A DNA stretch of 64,000 nt, taken from NCBI GenBank assembly GCA_037178855.1, contig JASJZC010000007.1, positions 2,356,001-2,420,000 of the forward strand, written 5' to 3'. A program made the translations under genes and the position numbers. Below, one piece after another: positions 1 to 12,000 of this stretch. Each line of letters starts with the position of its first letter. Within the stretch, counting starts at the first letter, position 1. The DNA is from Oscheius sp. JU75 (Eukaryota; Nematoda; Chromadorea; Rhabditida; Rhabditidae). Under the pieces are notes generated by a model that was not told the origin of the DNA, did no database searches, and saw only the letters and a program-made list of their open reading frames with translations.

Positions 1-461
1 TGTTTGTTGGCTATTAATCTTTGGATAGAACGTCAAAAGCACAAATACCCGATAAATATGGCAAGATGGCTTGGATTTTCGATGACGAACTTTGAACGCT
101 CAAAATGAGTGCGCGCGAACTGAGGCCACGATGTTCTCCAGGCCGGAAATGTCTGATGTTTAAGCCGGGGCGTCTGTTTGTTGATTTCGGAAGCCACGTT
201 TTGCCTTTAGACGTTGCGAACTTTACTTTTTGAACTTAGATCAATAAAAATGTCCACTTTACAGTATTAAAATTAAATTAGCCATTCTAAAGCACCAAAT
301 AGTGCTTTCTGATTGGGGACGTTCATCTCGGACATCCTTTTGATGAACCGATTCAATCGGCTGTCCTTTACCCCACGTGACATGACAACAAGTCGGGATA
401 GCTGGGTCAAAACTTAATTTGGTCGCGTCCAGACGATGTCAGTGATCTCAAAATTTTTCAG

Positions 462-1455
462 ACGCCCATGTGAAAAGCGAGATGAACGCTACTTGGTTCT
501 TGGATGGACCAATTAGATACAATCCAGAGATCGGTCTGCCAGAATACCATATCATTTCAATGGAACATGAGTACTGCAATGGAGTCTTCCATTACACAAT
601 TACGCCAAACTCTAGTCGAATAGGTATATTTAACAGGTCAGTCGTGATTCATATAATTTTTTGAGGCGACTTCTCCTGTCTTGTCGGCATGCTCAATCTT
701 AAGAGAGCAATTGGATACCATCTTGTTCAGGTAGAAAAAACCACAAATCTGACACAAGTTTATATAGAGTTACATTCCGACTGCACTTATCGTCGCGATT
801 AGCTGGGTCTCGTTCTGGATTGATCGTCGGGCTGTGCCGGCAAGAGTGTCTCTGTCTTTTACAACTCTTCTGACACTTTCTACTCAGGTAGGACATTTTT
901 TATATGATTGTGAATATACTTCTTCAGGGAAATGGAATCCGCTATGCACTGCCTCCGGTCTCTTATGCTAAAGCAATTGACTATTTCTATGGAGGTAGTA
1001 TAGTCAAACTTCTACCCAAACCGTAATTATTTCAGTTTGTATGCTGTTCATCTTTGGAGTGTTGTTGGAATTTGCCTTGGTGAATTCTTACATGAGACGA
1101 GCAAACAAGTACAACCAGATGGCTGAGAAGCTTCAAAATGGGACAAACAAAATATCTTATGGTAAGATTATCAGAGGCCCATACAATGATGTTTGTAGCT
1201 GCATCCGACTTTGACTCTGAGTACGACGGTAGCTACTCGAAATACTATGGTGGATACACTTCAAAAAGTGCTGCACACCTAATGTTCAAAGCTCTTACGT
1301 ACTCAAGAAAGGCGTTATGCATCGATCAAACTTCGCGTTTTGCATTTCCCTGTGAGTCAAACGGTAGCAGAGCAAAATATTGTTTAGTGACTTTCACCGT
1401 TTTCAACATCTTCTATTGGATGTACTACTTGAAGGAGCCGGATGAGAGCATCTAA
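462..1455 (+). CDS. Cys-loop ligand-gated anion channel subunit (3' part)
   Basis: Seven exons can be read: 462-623, 666-730, 768-887, 928-994, 1036-1161, 1199-1351 and 1388-1455. Phases agree at every join and introns are 36-42 nt. The protein shows the end of the ligand-binding domain, including the stretch [21 protein letters not shown]1 follows ([16 protein letters not shown]), then an M2 beginning with the Pro-Ala-Arg signature of chloride-selective channels. The M2-M3 loop reads [14 protein letters not shown]3 and a terminal M4 ([17 protein letters not shown]) complete the pore. The intron before M4 has no stop, so naive translation hides the FP-LTF junction. The Cys-loop and upstream exons are not visible; they lie outside the window or behind a long intron ending at 461. 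The subfamily (glutamate, histamine, acetylcholine or other) cannot be decided. A polyadenylation signal follows near 1548. Confidence 0.88.
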
Positions 1456-2031
1456 GACACAATCTCACGGGTAGATACAGATATCTTCTTATGTTGTTAA
1501 CTAGACACTATCTTAGTTCAGCTTTCTTTCAGACGGTTATTTTTTCAATAAACTTTTTGTTGATTGTCTATCGAACATACTTGATAGCCGAAACAGATGA
1601 TAGTTAAATCTTGAAGGGAAACAACGGAATTTGTACCTTCTATAATCTTATAGACATGTTTTGTGTTGGTTCTTACTATCAGCAAAGCTGTTTACAATCT
1701 ATTATTATGAATTTTACTTTTTGCACACTCTTAGACGCCAGGTCACGTACGTTCCAATTATTTTCCTCCTCACGAAAGGCTCCTTTTAAGGCAGACGTGA
1801 ACAAATGCTGCTTGCTTAGTTCGTTTCATATAATCTTTTTCCGGTTAACAAATCGCTCAACATATGGTTTCTTCGTTTAGGGGTCAAAAATTTCGTAGCG
1901 GAGTGTATTTTCACTATAATTTTTTTAGCGTTCTGCATGGGAGGAAACAGCAAATGTATCCAGAAATCAATTTTTGACTCCACAGATGTCAATCCGGTTC
2001 TCAAATTTTTTTCACACCTTAAGCAAACAAT
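1456..2031. other. Intergenic: channel 3' UTR, otherwise nothing recognised
   Basis: This stretch holds the probable 3' UTR of the channel gene (AATAAA near 1548) and AT-rich sequence. Open frames on both strands here show no family features. A CACCTTAAG acceptor-like site lies just before the small gene at 2032. Confidence 0.5.
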
Positions 2032-2199
2032 ATGCAGGGGCCCACTACAGGAGAAGACCATGGTCTTGCCAACTTCTTCGCAGCTATCGCAGCTGTCAGC
2101 GAAGCTCTAGACAGACTGAGAGAAATGAATGAAGAGAGTCGAGAAATTGAAGAGGAGCTACTAAGAATGAGTCGAGAGCCTAATCCTTTTCACTGGTAA
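2032..2199 (+). CDS. Small helical protein, 55 codons
   Basis: A single open frame starts with ATG at 2032 and ends with TAA at 2197-2199. It is preceded by a splice-acceptor-like site (CACCTTAAG), which in a trans-splicing animal would be a leader-addition site. The product is acidic and helix-prone: an Ala-rich segment (NFFAAIAAVSEALDRLREM) followed by a charged stretch rich in Glu and Arg, consistent with a short coiled coil. It has no signal peptide or membrane segment. A polyadenylation signal (AATAAA) occurs near 2330, about 130 nt after the stop, which supports a real transcript. I do not recognise a family. It could also be the last exon of a longer gene. Confidence 0.4.
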   Translation: MQGPTTGEDHGLANFFAAIAAVSEALDRLREMNEESREIEEELLRMSREPNPFHW

Positions 2200-2386
2200 C
2201 TTAGAATCTTTTCGTCCCTTTATTTTTTCCAAATAATAGTAATAAGTTCAAAATACCTGTTTCCCCTGTGATCTCCTTGTGTAGATGAATTAAAATTCTA
2301 TAATTTGTAGTCTTTTGTTCCATGCTGTAATAAAGTTTTAGCCGAGCGTCATTCTGCGACGAAGCGTCTACGCTTTTTAGAACCCC

Positions 2387-2460
2387 ACAAATGTGCGGGA
2401 ATCGAAACCAGAATGCTCAGATTTACAGCCCACCGCGGTAACCGCCGAGCTATAGTCTGT
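2387..2460 (-). pseudogene. tRNA-Tyr(GUA)-like relic
   Basis: Read on the minus strand, the sequence follows a tRNA-Tyr layout: TATAGCTC at the D-arm, a GCTGTAAAT anticodon region with GTA, and a GGTTTCGATTCC T-loop. The acceptor ends pair only partly (ACAGAC with ATTTGT), and the anticodon and T stems contain mismatches. It looks like a decayed tRNA or tRNA-derived element rather than a functional gene. Confidence 0.25.
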
Positions 2461-3097
2461 TTCCAACGATTAGCGGCAGTGAGGCAATTCTTTAAAGGTT
2501 TTTCGAAAACGAAAATTTGGGTCGCACCACGATTTACGCGCCGACAAAAAGCCAATTTTCCTATTTCCTAAATTTAAAATTGAATTTTCATGTGTTTTCA
2601 GCTTCCTCGTTATTCCGACCTCACTTTCGAGGTGTGTAAATACCTACATGACGCCAAAAAAAACCATGGCTTACAGAGCGTCTTCGGTTGGAAAATAGCC
2701 GTTTGAAGCTCAATTCGTCGAAATCTTGGGGTTTTCACGTAATTTTGATGGCAACTAAGTTTTTTCATGCCTAGAATACGTTAACGCTAACAGAGAAGTA
2801 AAAAGATGGTGGAAAAATCGTGAAAAACTGAAAATGGGAGAAGTTCTTCTTCGCGCGCAAACGCCGAGCTTCGGGCGTTCAAACTGAGGTGCCGCTATTC
2901 GTTGGAAATGGGCTATATAGCAGGTGGCTGCGCCGCCATCCGCCCAGCAACTGTGGTAGGTACGACAGAGCGTTGAGCTTTAGGGTATGACAGTGAACCC
3001 AATTTTCACTTCAACAAATGAAAATGCGTAGTAATTTATTGTACATGGATATGTTAGCTTAAAGATAAACAGCACGAGATAGTAATTTTGTACAAGC
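2461..3097. other. Intergenic, no gene recognised
   Basis: No convincing coding frame is present on either strand. The right-hand end carries the 3' UTR of the minus-strand giant gene; its probable polyadenylation signal, read on the minus strand, lies near 3033. Confidence 0.45.
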
Positions 3098-6000
3098 CTA
3101 AGCTAGATTGTGAGTCGGTTGTTCTCCTGCACCGCTTTCTAGTTCCAACGGAATGTAGTTGGCTGGATATCCGGGACGGCTGTGGAACCAGCTGTAGACG
3201 GGAAGGGGAAGTTTGGACCCGACCATCACATAGTTACTCTGAATTGGGATGTTTAAAAGACAGCTATTTGTATTCACTGATGTTCTTTCGTCAAATACAT
3301 CTCGAATAGCGGGCTCCGGTCGATCAGGTGACGGGATTCGGGGTGCTGAAGACGACTTCTAAAAACCCTTGTACGAATAAGAACTGAAAACATCTTACCC
3401 TAGTTTCTAAGTTTATAATTGAGGTGCTTAGCGGCATATTTATGATCCTATGTATGAAAGGATGAATCCATCCACTTTCGAACATCTGAAAAGCATTATT
3501 GTTTAGGCGCTCTTCACAAAATGTTTGACAAATTGGAACTTGAAGGAGAACGTACGCGTTGCTCAATAACACGATGCAGTTGGAAGAGCATGGTTCGGAG
3601 ATAGTAGAGTCGCCAGGCCTCCTCCTTGACTCGTTTCGGAGCCCACTAAAAACGTATTGAAAGAATAATGTAACTGCTTACCTTTGCAAGAGGGCAGCCA
3701 TCCTTGTTTCCCTCAAAGAAGACGTACGGCATCAAGTCCTCGTCAACTCCGACAATGTACATGTTAAACAACTCCTCCATAGTTTTGCCTGACTCTCTTG
3801 TCTTGGCCTCCGACAGTGCTTTTATGAAGTATTTGTCGAGATGCACGAGTAACGCGATCTTGATCATCAGGGGCATGTTGACATCGAAAGAGAGGCTGTC
3901 CATCAGAAATTTGTACTTGATGAGCTCGACAGTGGACAGCTGAGTTTGTGTTTTAAAAGTGTAAAGTTCAACTTACGCATGTCTTTAGTACAGCAGGACC
4001 GTAGCGGGTCTGCAGAGGTACGAAGAAGACTTTGCTTCCAAAGTTTACCTCGTGGAGATAGTATTCCAGTCTTTGAGTCAGCGTTTTCATCTGAGACATT
4101 GAAACTTTTATGCGCTCAAAAAAATGTACCTCTTCTTGTTTAATGGGCAACTTTTTGTTGCCGTCCCAAAGCCAGTCTATTAGGTCATAGTCGTGACGCA
4201 AGAGGTCGTCGTAGAGTTGCCGCACAGAGTGGCTTCCAATAATAGCTCCAGCCACGTAGAAGACACTAAGAGCTTCATCTTCTTTGGAAATGTACATTGC
4301 TCGCTCTCCATCGTTGACATGTGACTGTAAGAAGGATATGAAAAAGATAAATAACATCTGATTACCCATTCGTCACCAACATTGAGACGCGGATCGAACC
4401 CGTGGGTGGGAGATAGAAATTGCTGCAATGAAGTCAGGAAACTTTGCATATTTTCTACATCCTCAAGCGATGCAACAGTTCCATCCGCGTAAGCAAAGAG
4501 AGGTGACTTGCGTGGAACCAGTTGGTAGTCTTCTTCATCTTCGCTCTCTTCATTTTCCTCATCCTCTTCCTCTTCAATATATACTGTATCGTCCTTATCC
4601 TCCTCGACGACCTGCGCAGCAAGTTCAGGACTAGTTGGCTCCTCAGCCACGATGACTTCTTTGTCAGCGGCGCTCACGTCCGTCGGTGCACGAATCTCCT
4701 CCAATGGACCACCAAGCTCAGGACTGTAGCTCTCTCGATCTTCGTAGTCTTTAGATGTGGATTGCTCGGAAGGACGAGTGACCTCAAGGCAGGGCCTATT
4801 GGTTGGAGTCGAAAATCTTGTGACTTTTCTCTTCTTGGTAGGAATTTTTTCAGCCTCGAGTTCAGCTGTAGGGGAAACTGCATCAGATTTGCTGTTCCGA
4901 CTATTCTTAGAAATAGGTTCAAAAAGAACGTTTAGGACGGGGCCACTTGTTTTTCGCTTCCTTAGCATCGTAGGTGGAGCCTTTGCATCCTCTACAGGCT
5001 CAAAACCTTCGAGTTCAAAGCTTGGTTCCTCTGTCCCCTCCAGATCATCGTTTCTTTCCGCAAGTTTCTCAGAGCTTCGAGATCTTCTCTTCGATGAGGT
5101 TTGACGTTCTGGTTGCACAATGCCTTCCAAACTGCGGCTTCGTAGCTTCTTCGGAGCCTCTGCTTCTTCCAATGATTGCAGCTCGACTTCGTTCCTTTTC
5201 TTCTTTCTCCGCGGACCAAGGACAACAGCTTTAGCTTCGGCAGCAGGTTGGCTATTATCTAAAACAGAAAATTTGGATACCGCAACAAATTTAATGCTAC
5301 CTTTCTCCGGCAATCTGTTTTCAGAGACAATTTTAGCATCCTCATCTTCTTTGTGCTTCTGTCTGTTCTCTCTACGTAGATGTTGCCCTCTTCTGCTTCG
5401 CTTGTGAACCGGTTTTACAACTTCAGTTTGTTCGTCTAAATTTTCTATTATGGAATTTATAAAAACTTTATACTTTGCTGATCGGCCAGTGGCTCGACAG
5501 TCCCTGCAGTTTCCACAACAGGTTCGGGCAGCTTGTTCTTACGTGGTCTCCCTCTTGGTCGTTTCACTTTCACTTCAGTTGTTGGTATAGTTTGCTCCGC
5601 AGACAGAGGCTCTTGAGAAGCTAAAAAAATCTTACTTGCTATCTTACTTTTACAGTTTGCAAGAGGCGTCCATCTGCGACACAAGTCAACTCGAATCTGG
5701 GATAACACTTGACAATGTTTGTGACCTTTTCTGTCAAGTATTATCCTAGATTGGAGTTGACAAGACAAACCAGGACAATTCAAGTTACAAAATTAGCACT
5801 GACAGTGAGTCGCTTCGCCAGGAGCGTGAGCGACTGTTGTTTTTATAGTATGATTTACAAACGTTTAAACGCAATATTGATCTGAGACATTCCCAGAGAA
5901 TGTCAAAGTTTGGTTAACGTACCGACAATATCCTTCTTCGCAGTCAATTCTTCCTCTACCACATCCTCCGGCTCTTCATACTCCTGTTCCAGAGCGTCGA

Positions 6001-9000
6001 CGTACAGGTTTGGCTGTATAGAAGTGTCAGCAAGCGCCGTAAGTTCTGCGAGATCAATTTGTCAGAAATTAGTTTAGAAATGGCACCTTTAGAGACATCT
6101 GATTTGCCGACTGACAAGTTTTCTGTTTCCTTTGCATCAGCTTCCACTTCTTTGGTATTTTCAGCAGCGGAAGTGACTGTTTCCTGTTGGTCATTGAATT
6201 CGAATGCAATACTGTCACGCTTGCTGTGTCTTCTTCTGCTGGCTTTTCTGGCTTCCTCAGCAGTTTCGTCAATTACAGATTTACTTGATATGAGCTCATC
6301 CCACTGCTGTTGGCTTTGAGAAACCATATCAACGCCTTCAGTACCTTAACAAATCGCTTTTGAAAGTTTAAAAACTGATGTACCTGCTCGAACTTTCTCA
6401 GGTGTACTTGCCTCATCCAATTGATCTAGCTTGCAACCTCCCATAGCAAGAAGCATTTCCGTTTGGCTTCTACGGTACCTTTTCTTCTTGGGGGAAGTAG
6501 TAGTCGGAACATCAGTTTCTGGTTCGAGTGTTACTATCTTAGGAGTGAATACTGTAAAGGTTACAATTGGACATCCAACTCATTATTTTTACCAAGTGGA
6601 AGAGTTTCCAAATCTGATACTCTTTGCATAATATGAACCGGGACCGGTACTTGAATAGATGTTGTTTCTGGCTTTTCAGGAAGTTTCGAGACATCGAGTT
6701 TCGGAGCTCGTCGTGACTTTGTAGTATGTGCTCTCGACTTCTTCTCTTGCTTAATAGTAGGTTGCTGATGTTCGTTACGGCCTAAACGAGTGAGTTACAA
6801 CATAAAAAACACAGCAATTACCTTGAAGTTGGGTCATTTTTACTGGAGTTCTCGTTGCCACTGGCTTCTCCGATATGATATCATAAAAAGCGGAAAGCAG
6901 TTCTTCATGCATAGTGAGCTTAGGTTTTGACTTCGTGGAACTATTAGCGTCGTCTTCAGCTTGCACTGGTTCTAAAATGTAACTTTTATTGTATTTGAAT
7001 CATATCTTACTAGCTACTTCGACGGATTCAGATCGCTCCACTTGCTCATCTTCCGGTTCCAGGCCGAATTGGGCGCATGGATAAGCAGGCACGGTTTTGA
7101 CAGCAGTTGGAGACTCTGGTTCCACCTCAAGTTCCACAGTTGGTTGTGAAGTAGACTGAACTACTTCTGATTCCTTCTCCAAATTAGCCAGCGTGTCTTC
7201 TGCGACAGTAGTCTCCTTGTCCAAGATGTCTCCAATGAACGGAAATAAAAGGGACAATTCTTGCTGCAAGGGTTTTTCTGTTGTCTCCGGACTCCTCTCT
7301 TCTCTGCATACGACAAGTGGTTCCTCTGCAGCTGCTAACTGTTCTTTGAGTGGTAGTTGTGTCAGAATTATTGAAGCTTCTATATCTACAGGCCCTTCCT
7401 CTTCTACCACAACAAGTGGTTCAGGAACAGTGGCAGATTCCCGAAGAGTCTCTTGACTTGTCGATAAGACGGTTGTCGTGTCCTCCCACTCCATTTTTTC
7501 TTCAGTTTTTTTGAAATTTGGAGAAGTAGACACTTCATGATATTCCGGCGCGTTTACGCTCTTCTCCACAGATTCTTTGCTTGTGATAAGGTTGCAGTAC
7601 GGGAGCGACTCTTCCTCCGCCTCGGTTCGACATTTGATAGTCTTGGTCCACTGAACATTCTCATCCGTTGGTGCTGGAGTAGACAGTAGATCAGACGCAT
7701 TTCTTGCCAGAGCTAATGAAGTCGACGCTTCTTCCCACGTCTCTTTAGGATGGGAAAGTTCGCGTCGGATGTCAAATACAGTCATTCGCTCGGACTCTTT
7801 TCTTGTCAGGGGAATCGTATGCTGACGATGAAGCTCGTGGGCATGCGTGATGTCTGCGTTTGGACGGACAAGTTGCACTTGATACTCAGTCTTGTCAATC
7901 GACAGCCTGTATTTGTCAGAACTTTTGTTGCTATCCTTGATGATGTCTTCTACAGATGCACAAAAATTTCGGTCCTTGAACAGGAGCTCCACTGTCCCAG
8001 CAGCTGAGGTTTTCTTTGCAGTGCTACGGACTTTCTTGATCGGAGTTGTATCCACTTCGGCTGAACTAGCTTCTGCATCCAAATAGGACAGCATTGCCCG
8101 ATTTACCTGAAACATGTGCCTTATGTAAAAATGAACGGAACTAGGATTTACCGTTACACCCGGTGACTGTTCCTCAATGTCTACAGTTTTTGGCTCTATG
8201 TGTTCGTCGCCAGGAGCCCTCATTTCCATCAAAGTTTCGGGTTCCTCCCTTCCAAGGTTAGCAAGAGATTCTTCCCATGCAGCACTAGACGCCTGGGCTT
8301 CCACAGCAGGAATAGGCTTCTCCAAATCGACAGGTTCTGGAGCCATACTCTCATCTAGGTTGACTAGCTCTTCGTCGTCACTTTCGATCATGTATCTTCG
8401 TTTTCCTTTTGATCTTCGTGGCTGGTAGTCAGACTCGGTGGATGAATATTGGACAGGACTGGACGATGACGTTCTCTCCTTGGACTGACTGTTTAAGCGA
8501 CGTGTTCGTCTGGAGGCGCCCTTTGTGCAGAGCTCGTTCATGTCCTCATTAGCGCCCAGAAGAGCTGTATCATCTTGTCGGCCTCGCTTCTGCTTTGCCT
8601 TCACAAAGGGCTCCGATTCACTTTCAGCACTTTGGACCAGACTTTGAGACGATGCTCGGGAGCTCTGACGACTGGAACTTTCCAACTGATCTTCTCGCCA
8701 TCTCCGTTGCTCTACTTTCTTGTCTCTCTCGACACCAGCCATTGTTTTGGGTTTCTTCTCGGGGATACATTTAGGACGGTGAGCATTTTTCGGAGGGCTT
8801 TTCTGGGAAATGAATTTGTTTTAAACAACTTTAGATACTCACGAATATCTCATCGATTTCTTCCATTTCTTCTTTTGATCTTGTCGGCTCCTGGATCTAT
8901 TGATTAAAATTTGGCGATTCAAAAAGGGTTACCGGCTTCATTTTGCCTCGCTTTAAGTTCCGTTTTTCTCTGTACTCCCTTCTACGGAGGGCTTCCTGGG

Positions 9001-12000
9001 ACGCTGACCTTCTGGCTGGTGACTCCTCAATTTCATCTTCTTCGGCAGTACTCGTGTCAATTGCAAATTGTTTGCGAGATCGATGTGCCTAAACGTTTCT
9101 TTACAATAATCTGTCCTTTGTCCAAACCATTTTTGGAGTCTTTTCACTTTCACTCGGAGAGAGGAACGACGAAACGGAAGCGAGACCAGTGTCTTCGGAG
9201 GCGACAGAGGTGTCCACAGAGAGTTCCTTTTCGGCTTTGTACTTTCTCAGTGAAAAGTTTCTCGATGGTGGAAGGGATATTTCGGCCACTGAACCCTGAC
9301 TGCGCAAACTATGAGTCGGACTACTCAGCGTCTGCAAATATGTTAAACTGAGATAAAATCGAAGAGGTTACCTCTCGTGACTTTTTAATCTCCTCAATGA
9401 CGATGTTCTCCGATGAATATCCGAGAGAACCAAGAGGTGACAGTGGTTTTGTGACGAGAGGATGTTTCCTTGGACGTCCTCGTTTGCTTTTCTGCACTGG
9501 CTCAACAATTAGTACCGAAGAGAAAACACTGCTTCCTTCTATTGGCTCTTCCTCGACATCGGCTTCAGTCACTGGATCCACAACTGGCACAGCTGTAACG
9601 ACGCTGCTTTCTTTCACCGCCAGTTCGTAATCATTAGCAGATTTGGCTACCGGCTCCACAACTGACTGCAAAAAGAGTTGATCGTTTTCCTTCATCACCG
9701 GCTCTTCCTCGACCACAGCTTCGGTTGACGGCTCCACAACTTCCAAAGGGACAGTGCTTTTTGCCATTACTACCGGTTCTTCCTCAACTGCGACGCCGAT
9801 GCCTGGTTCTACGACCGGCTCGATAGAGACATTGATACTCTTCTCCATCACCAGCTCTTCTTCGGCAGGTTCGAAGCTGTTATAGTCTTGAGAAGCCTGG
9901 ATGTCTTCATCCAGAGGACCAATATCATTCGCTCTGTTTGACATGTCTTCGGGATCTTGAAAATCGTCATATTGCTGCTGTTCATATTCATACGGCGACG
10001 TTTCTTCAATACATTCAGGCTGCCCGAAAAGCAGCCCTCGATAGACATCGTTGTTCTCGTAAGTAGTTACTACCTCTTCTTCATGGTCCAAACTATCACA
10101 ATTCCCAAATGATTCACTTGGTCCAGCGTCTTCGATAAATGGTGATGTTTCCTCTTGCTCATTTTTCCTGGGTTGACTGTCAACTGCGGCCATCTGTTCC
10201 AGTTCATCGAGTGCATCCTCATTTTTGTACTCTGCCGGTACAGAAGCAAACGGTTGTACTTGAGCCAACTTTGGTGTTTCCGATCGTTCCAAGCTTTCGG
10301 CCATGAAAGAATTGGGAAGAGAAGAGTCGTAGAAGCTTGCATTAGCTTGACAAATGATGGTCGGTGTTGTTATTAGAACGTTATTGTGTTGGATGTCCAA
10401 AGAGAGATCTCGATTATAGTTTGGGTACATGAAATGAGTTTGTAAAGGCTAAAATGATTTATACCAGGTGAAAATTATCACTTACATTATCCTGGATACT
10501 CAATTCAGGCGCGCCGATGAAGCGTGTTGGGCTGTTCATATAGGGCCCAAGCGTTTCACTTGAAGGCTAAGAACATAATTAAATATTTCTATTCATTAAA
10601 CTACCTCGTACGGAACCGGAGACATCAAACCGAAGAATGATTTGTCTACTTCTGGGTCATTTGCAACATCACCTTGCTCCTAAAATCACTATAAGTTAGT
10701 ATACTTTCTCCCATCTTACCACCACTGACATGAAATTTCCTTGACTGAACATAATGTCGGGAATCACATGGGGAGCGTCCAGAAGATCTCCAAAGTCTGC
10801 CACTACAGGCGGTGCATCCTTCAGGGGTGTAGACGTCTTGATTAGAGAGGCAGAAGAGCATGGTCCTTCTTCGAACACGGGCACAGGAGACGCTTCAGAT
10901 TCTTCTTGAACTTCTGATCGTTCTAGAGGAATTACAGTTGTAGTTTCTTCATATCCAGAGTGGTTCGATGGAGCTGGTTCCTTATCCAATGGAATTCCTT
11001 GTGTTCTCTCGATCTTCTTGGTTTCCTTCCCGAGAGATTCCTGTTCAAAAACGTTCTCCCCGAATTGCTCAATTGGAGTCGCCTTTTCAATGATTGTTTC
11101 CGTCTCCTTTTCAGTAAGTTGCACAGACCGACTTGTACTCACGGAAGCATCAGAGAATGATTCTTCGAGTGAATGTTGAGAGCTCTGGATCGGAGGAATG
11201 ACCCAAATAGAGCCTGTCGTCGGCGCTTTTTCAGCATCCACTGCCTGAAAAATAAAATTGTTAGAAAATAGGTGTTAATGATATCTTTGGTTGTACTGCA
11301 CTTAATCGACGAGACAGCTCAAAACCCTCCGATCGCACCTTCATTCTGCTTGTCATCGCTTCTCTTTGTCCAAGTTCATCCTTCAAATCTTGGATCTTCT
11401 TGGTTTCTTCTGATGAAAGCATCCTACTTGTTCCTGCGAATACTTGAGGAGTTACTTCCGGCGCCCTTGTGGCGTTTATCAGCCGACCAACTGTGCTTTG
11501 AGAGAGCTCCAGATTCGGCGGACCCCAGCGTGTCTTTTTCCTAAGAGTCAACCTGCTCTCGTCTTCTCTTGTAGGAAGTAAAATGAACTGGCTGCTCGTC
11601 GGAGTGGCAACTACGGGTGCTCTCCTATCTTTGGCTTCAACTACAGAGACTGGCTTCAAAAAGGCAGGATCCAGCTTACGAGGCGTCTTGTTTCCAGACG
11701 CCTGAGACTTCTGTTCATATTTCTAAATGATAACTTCAAAGACAACAAGTTAACAGCTTTACCTTGACTGCTTGACCCGCACTATTGCTCATCCGTTTCT
11801 TTTCTTTCTGACTCTCCCGTTTCTTTTCCAAAGCAGCACCAGCATCGTCCAAAAGAGCTGAAATTGTAGATTTGAACTTGGCTAAGGCAAAAAACCTACT
11901 GTCCAAATGAAGCGACAATTGAGCACATCTGGCAGGTGTCATCGGTAACTTCACACTGGTGGTAGGCTTCGGCGTAGCAGGAATGCTGGTACTTGGTTTA

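Noticed and set aside
3382-3470. Extra exon (ATGTTCGAAAGTGG...) near the end of the giant gene
   Set aside because: It has good splice borders but its 86-nt length breaks the frame of the following exons; skipping it keeps the conserved-looking C-terminus open.
7193-8428. Ser/Thr-rich plus-strand frames
   Set aside because: They are antisense to the Glu/Ser-rich exons of the giant gene and arise from its codon bias.
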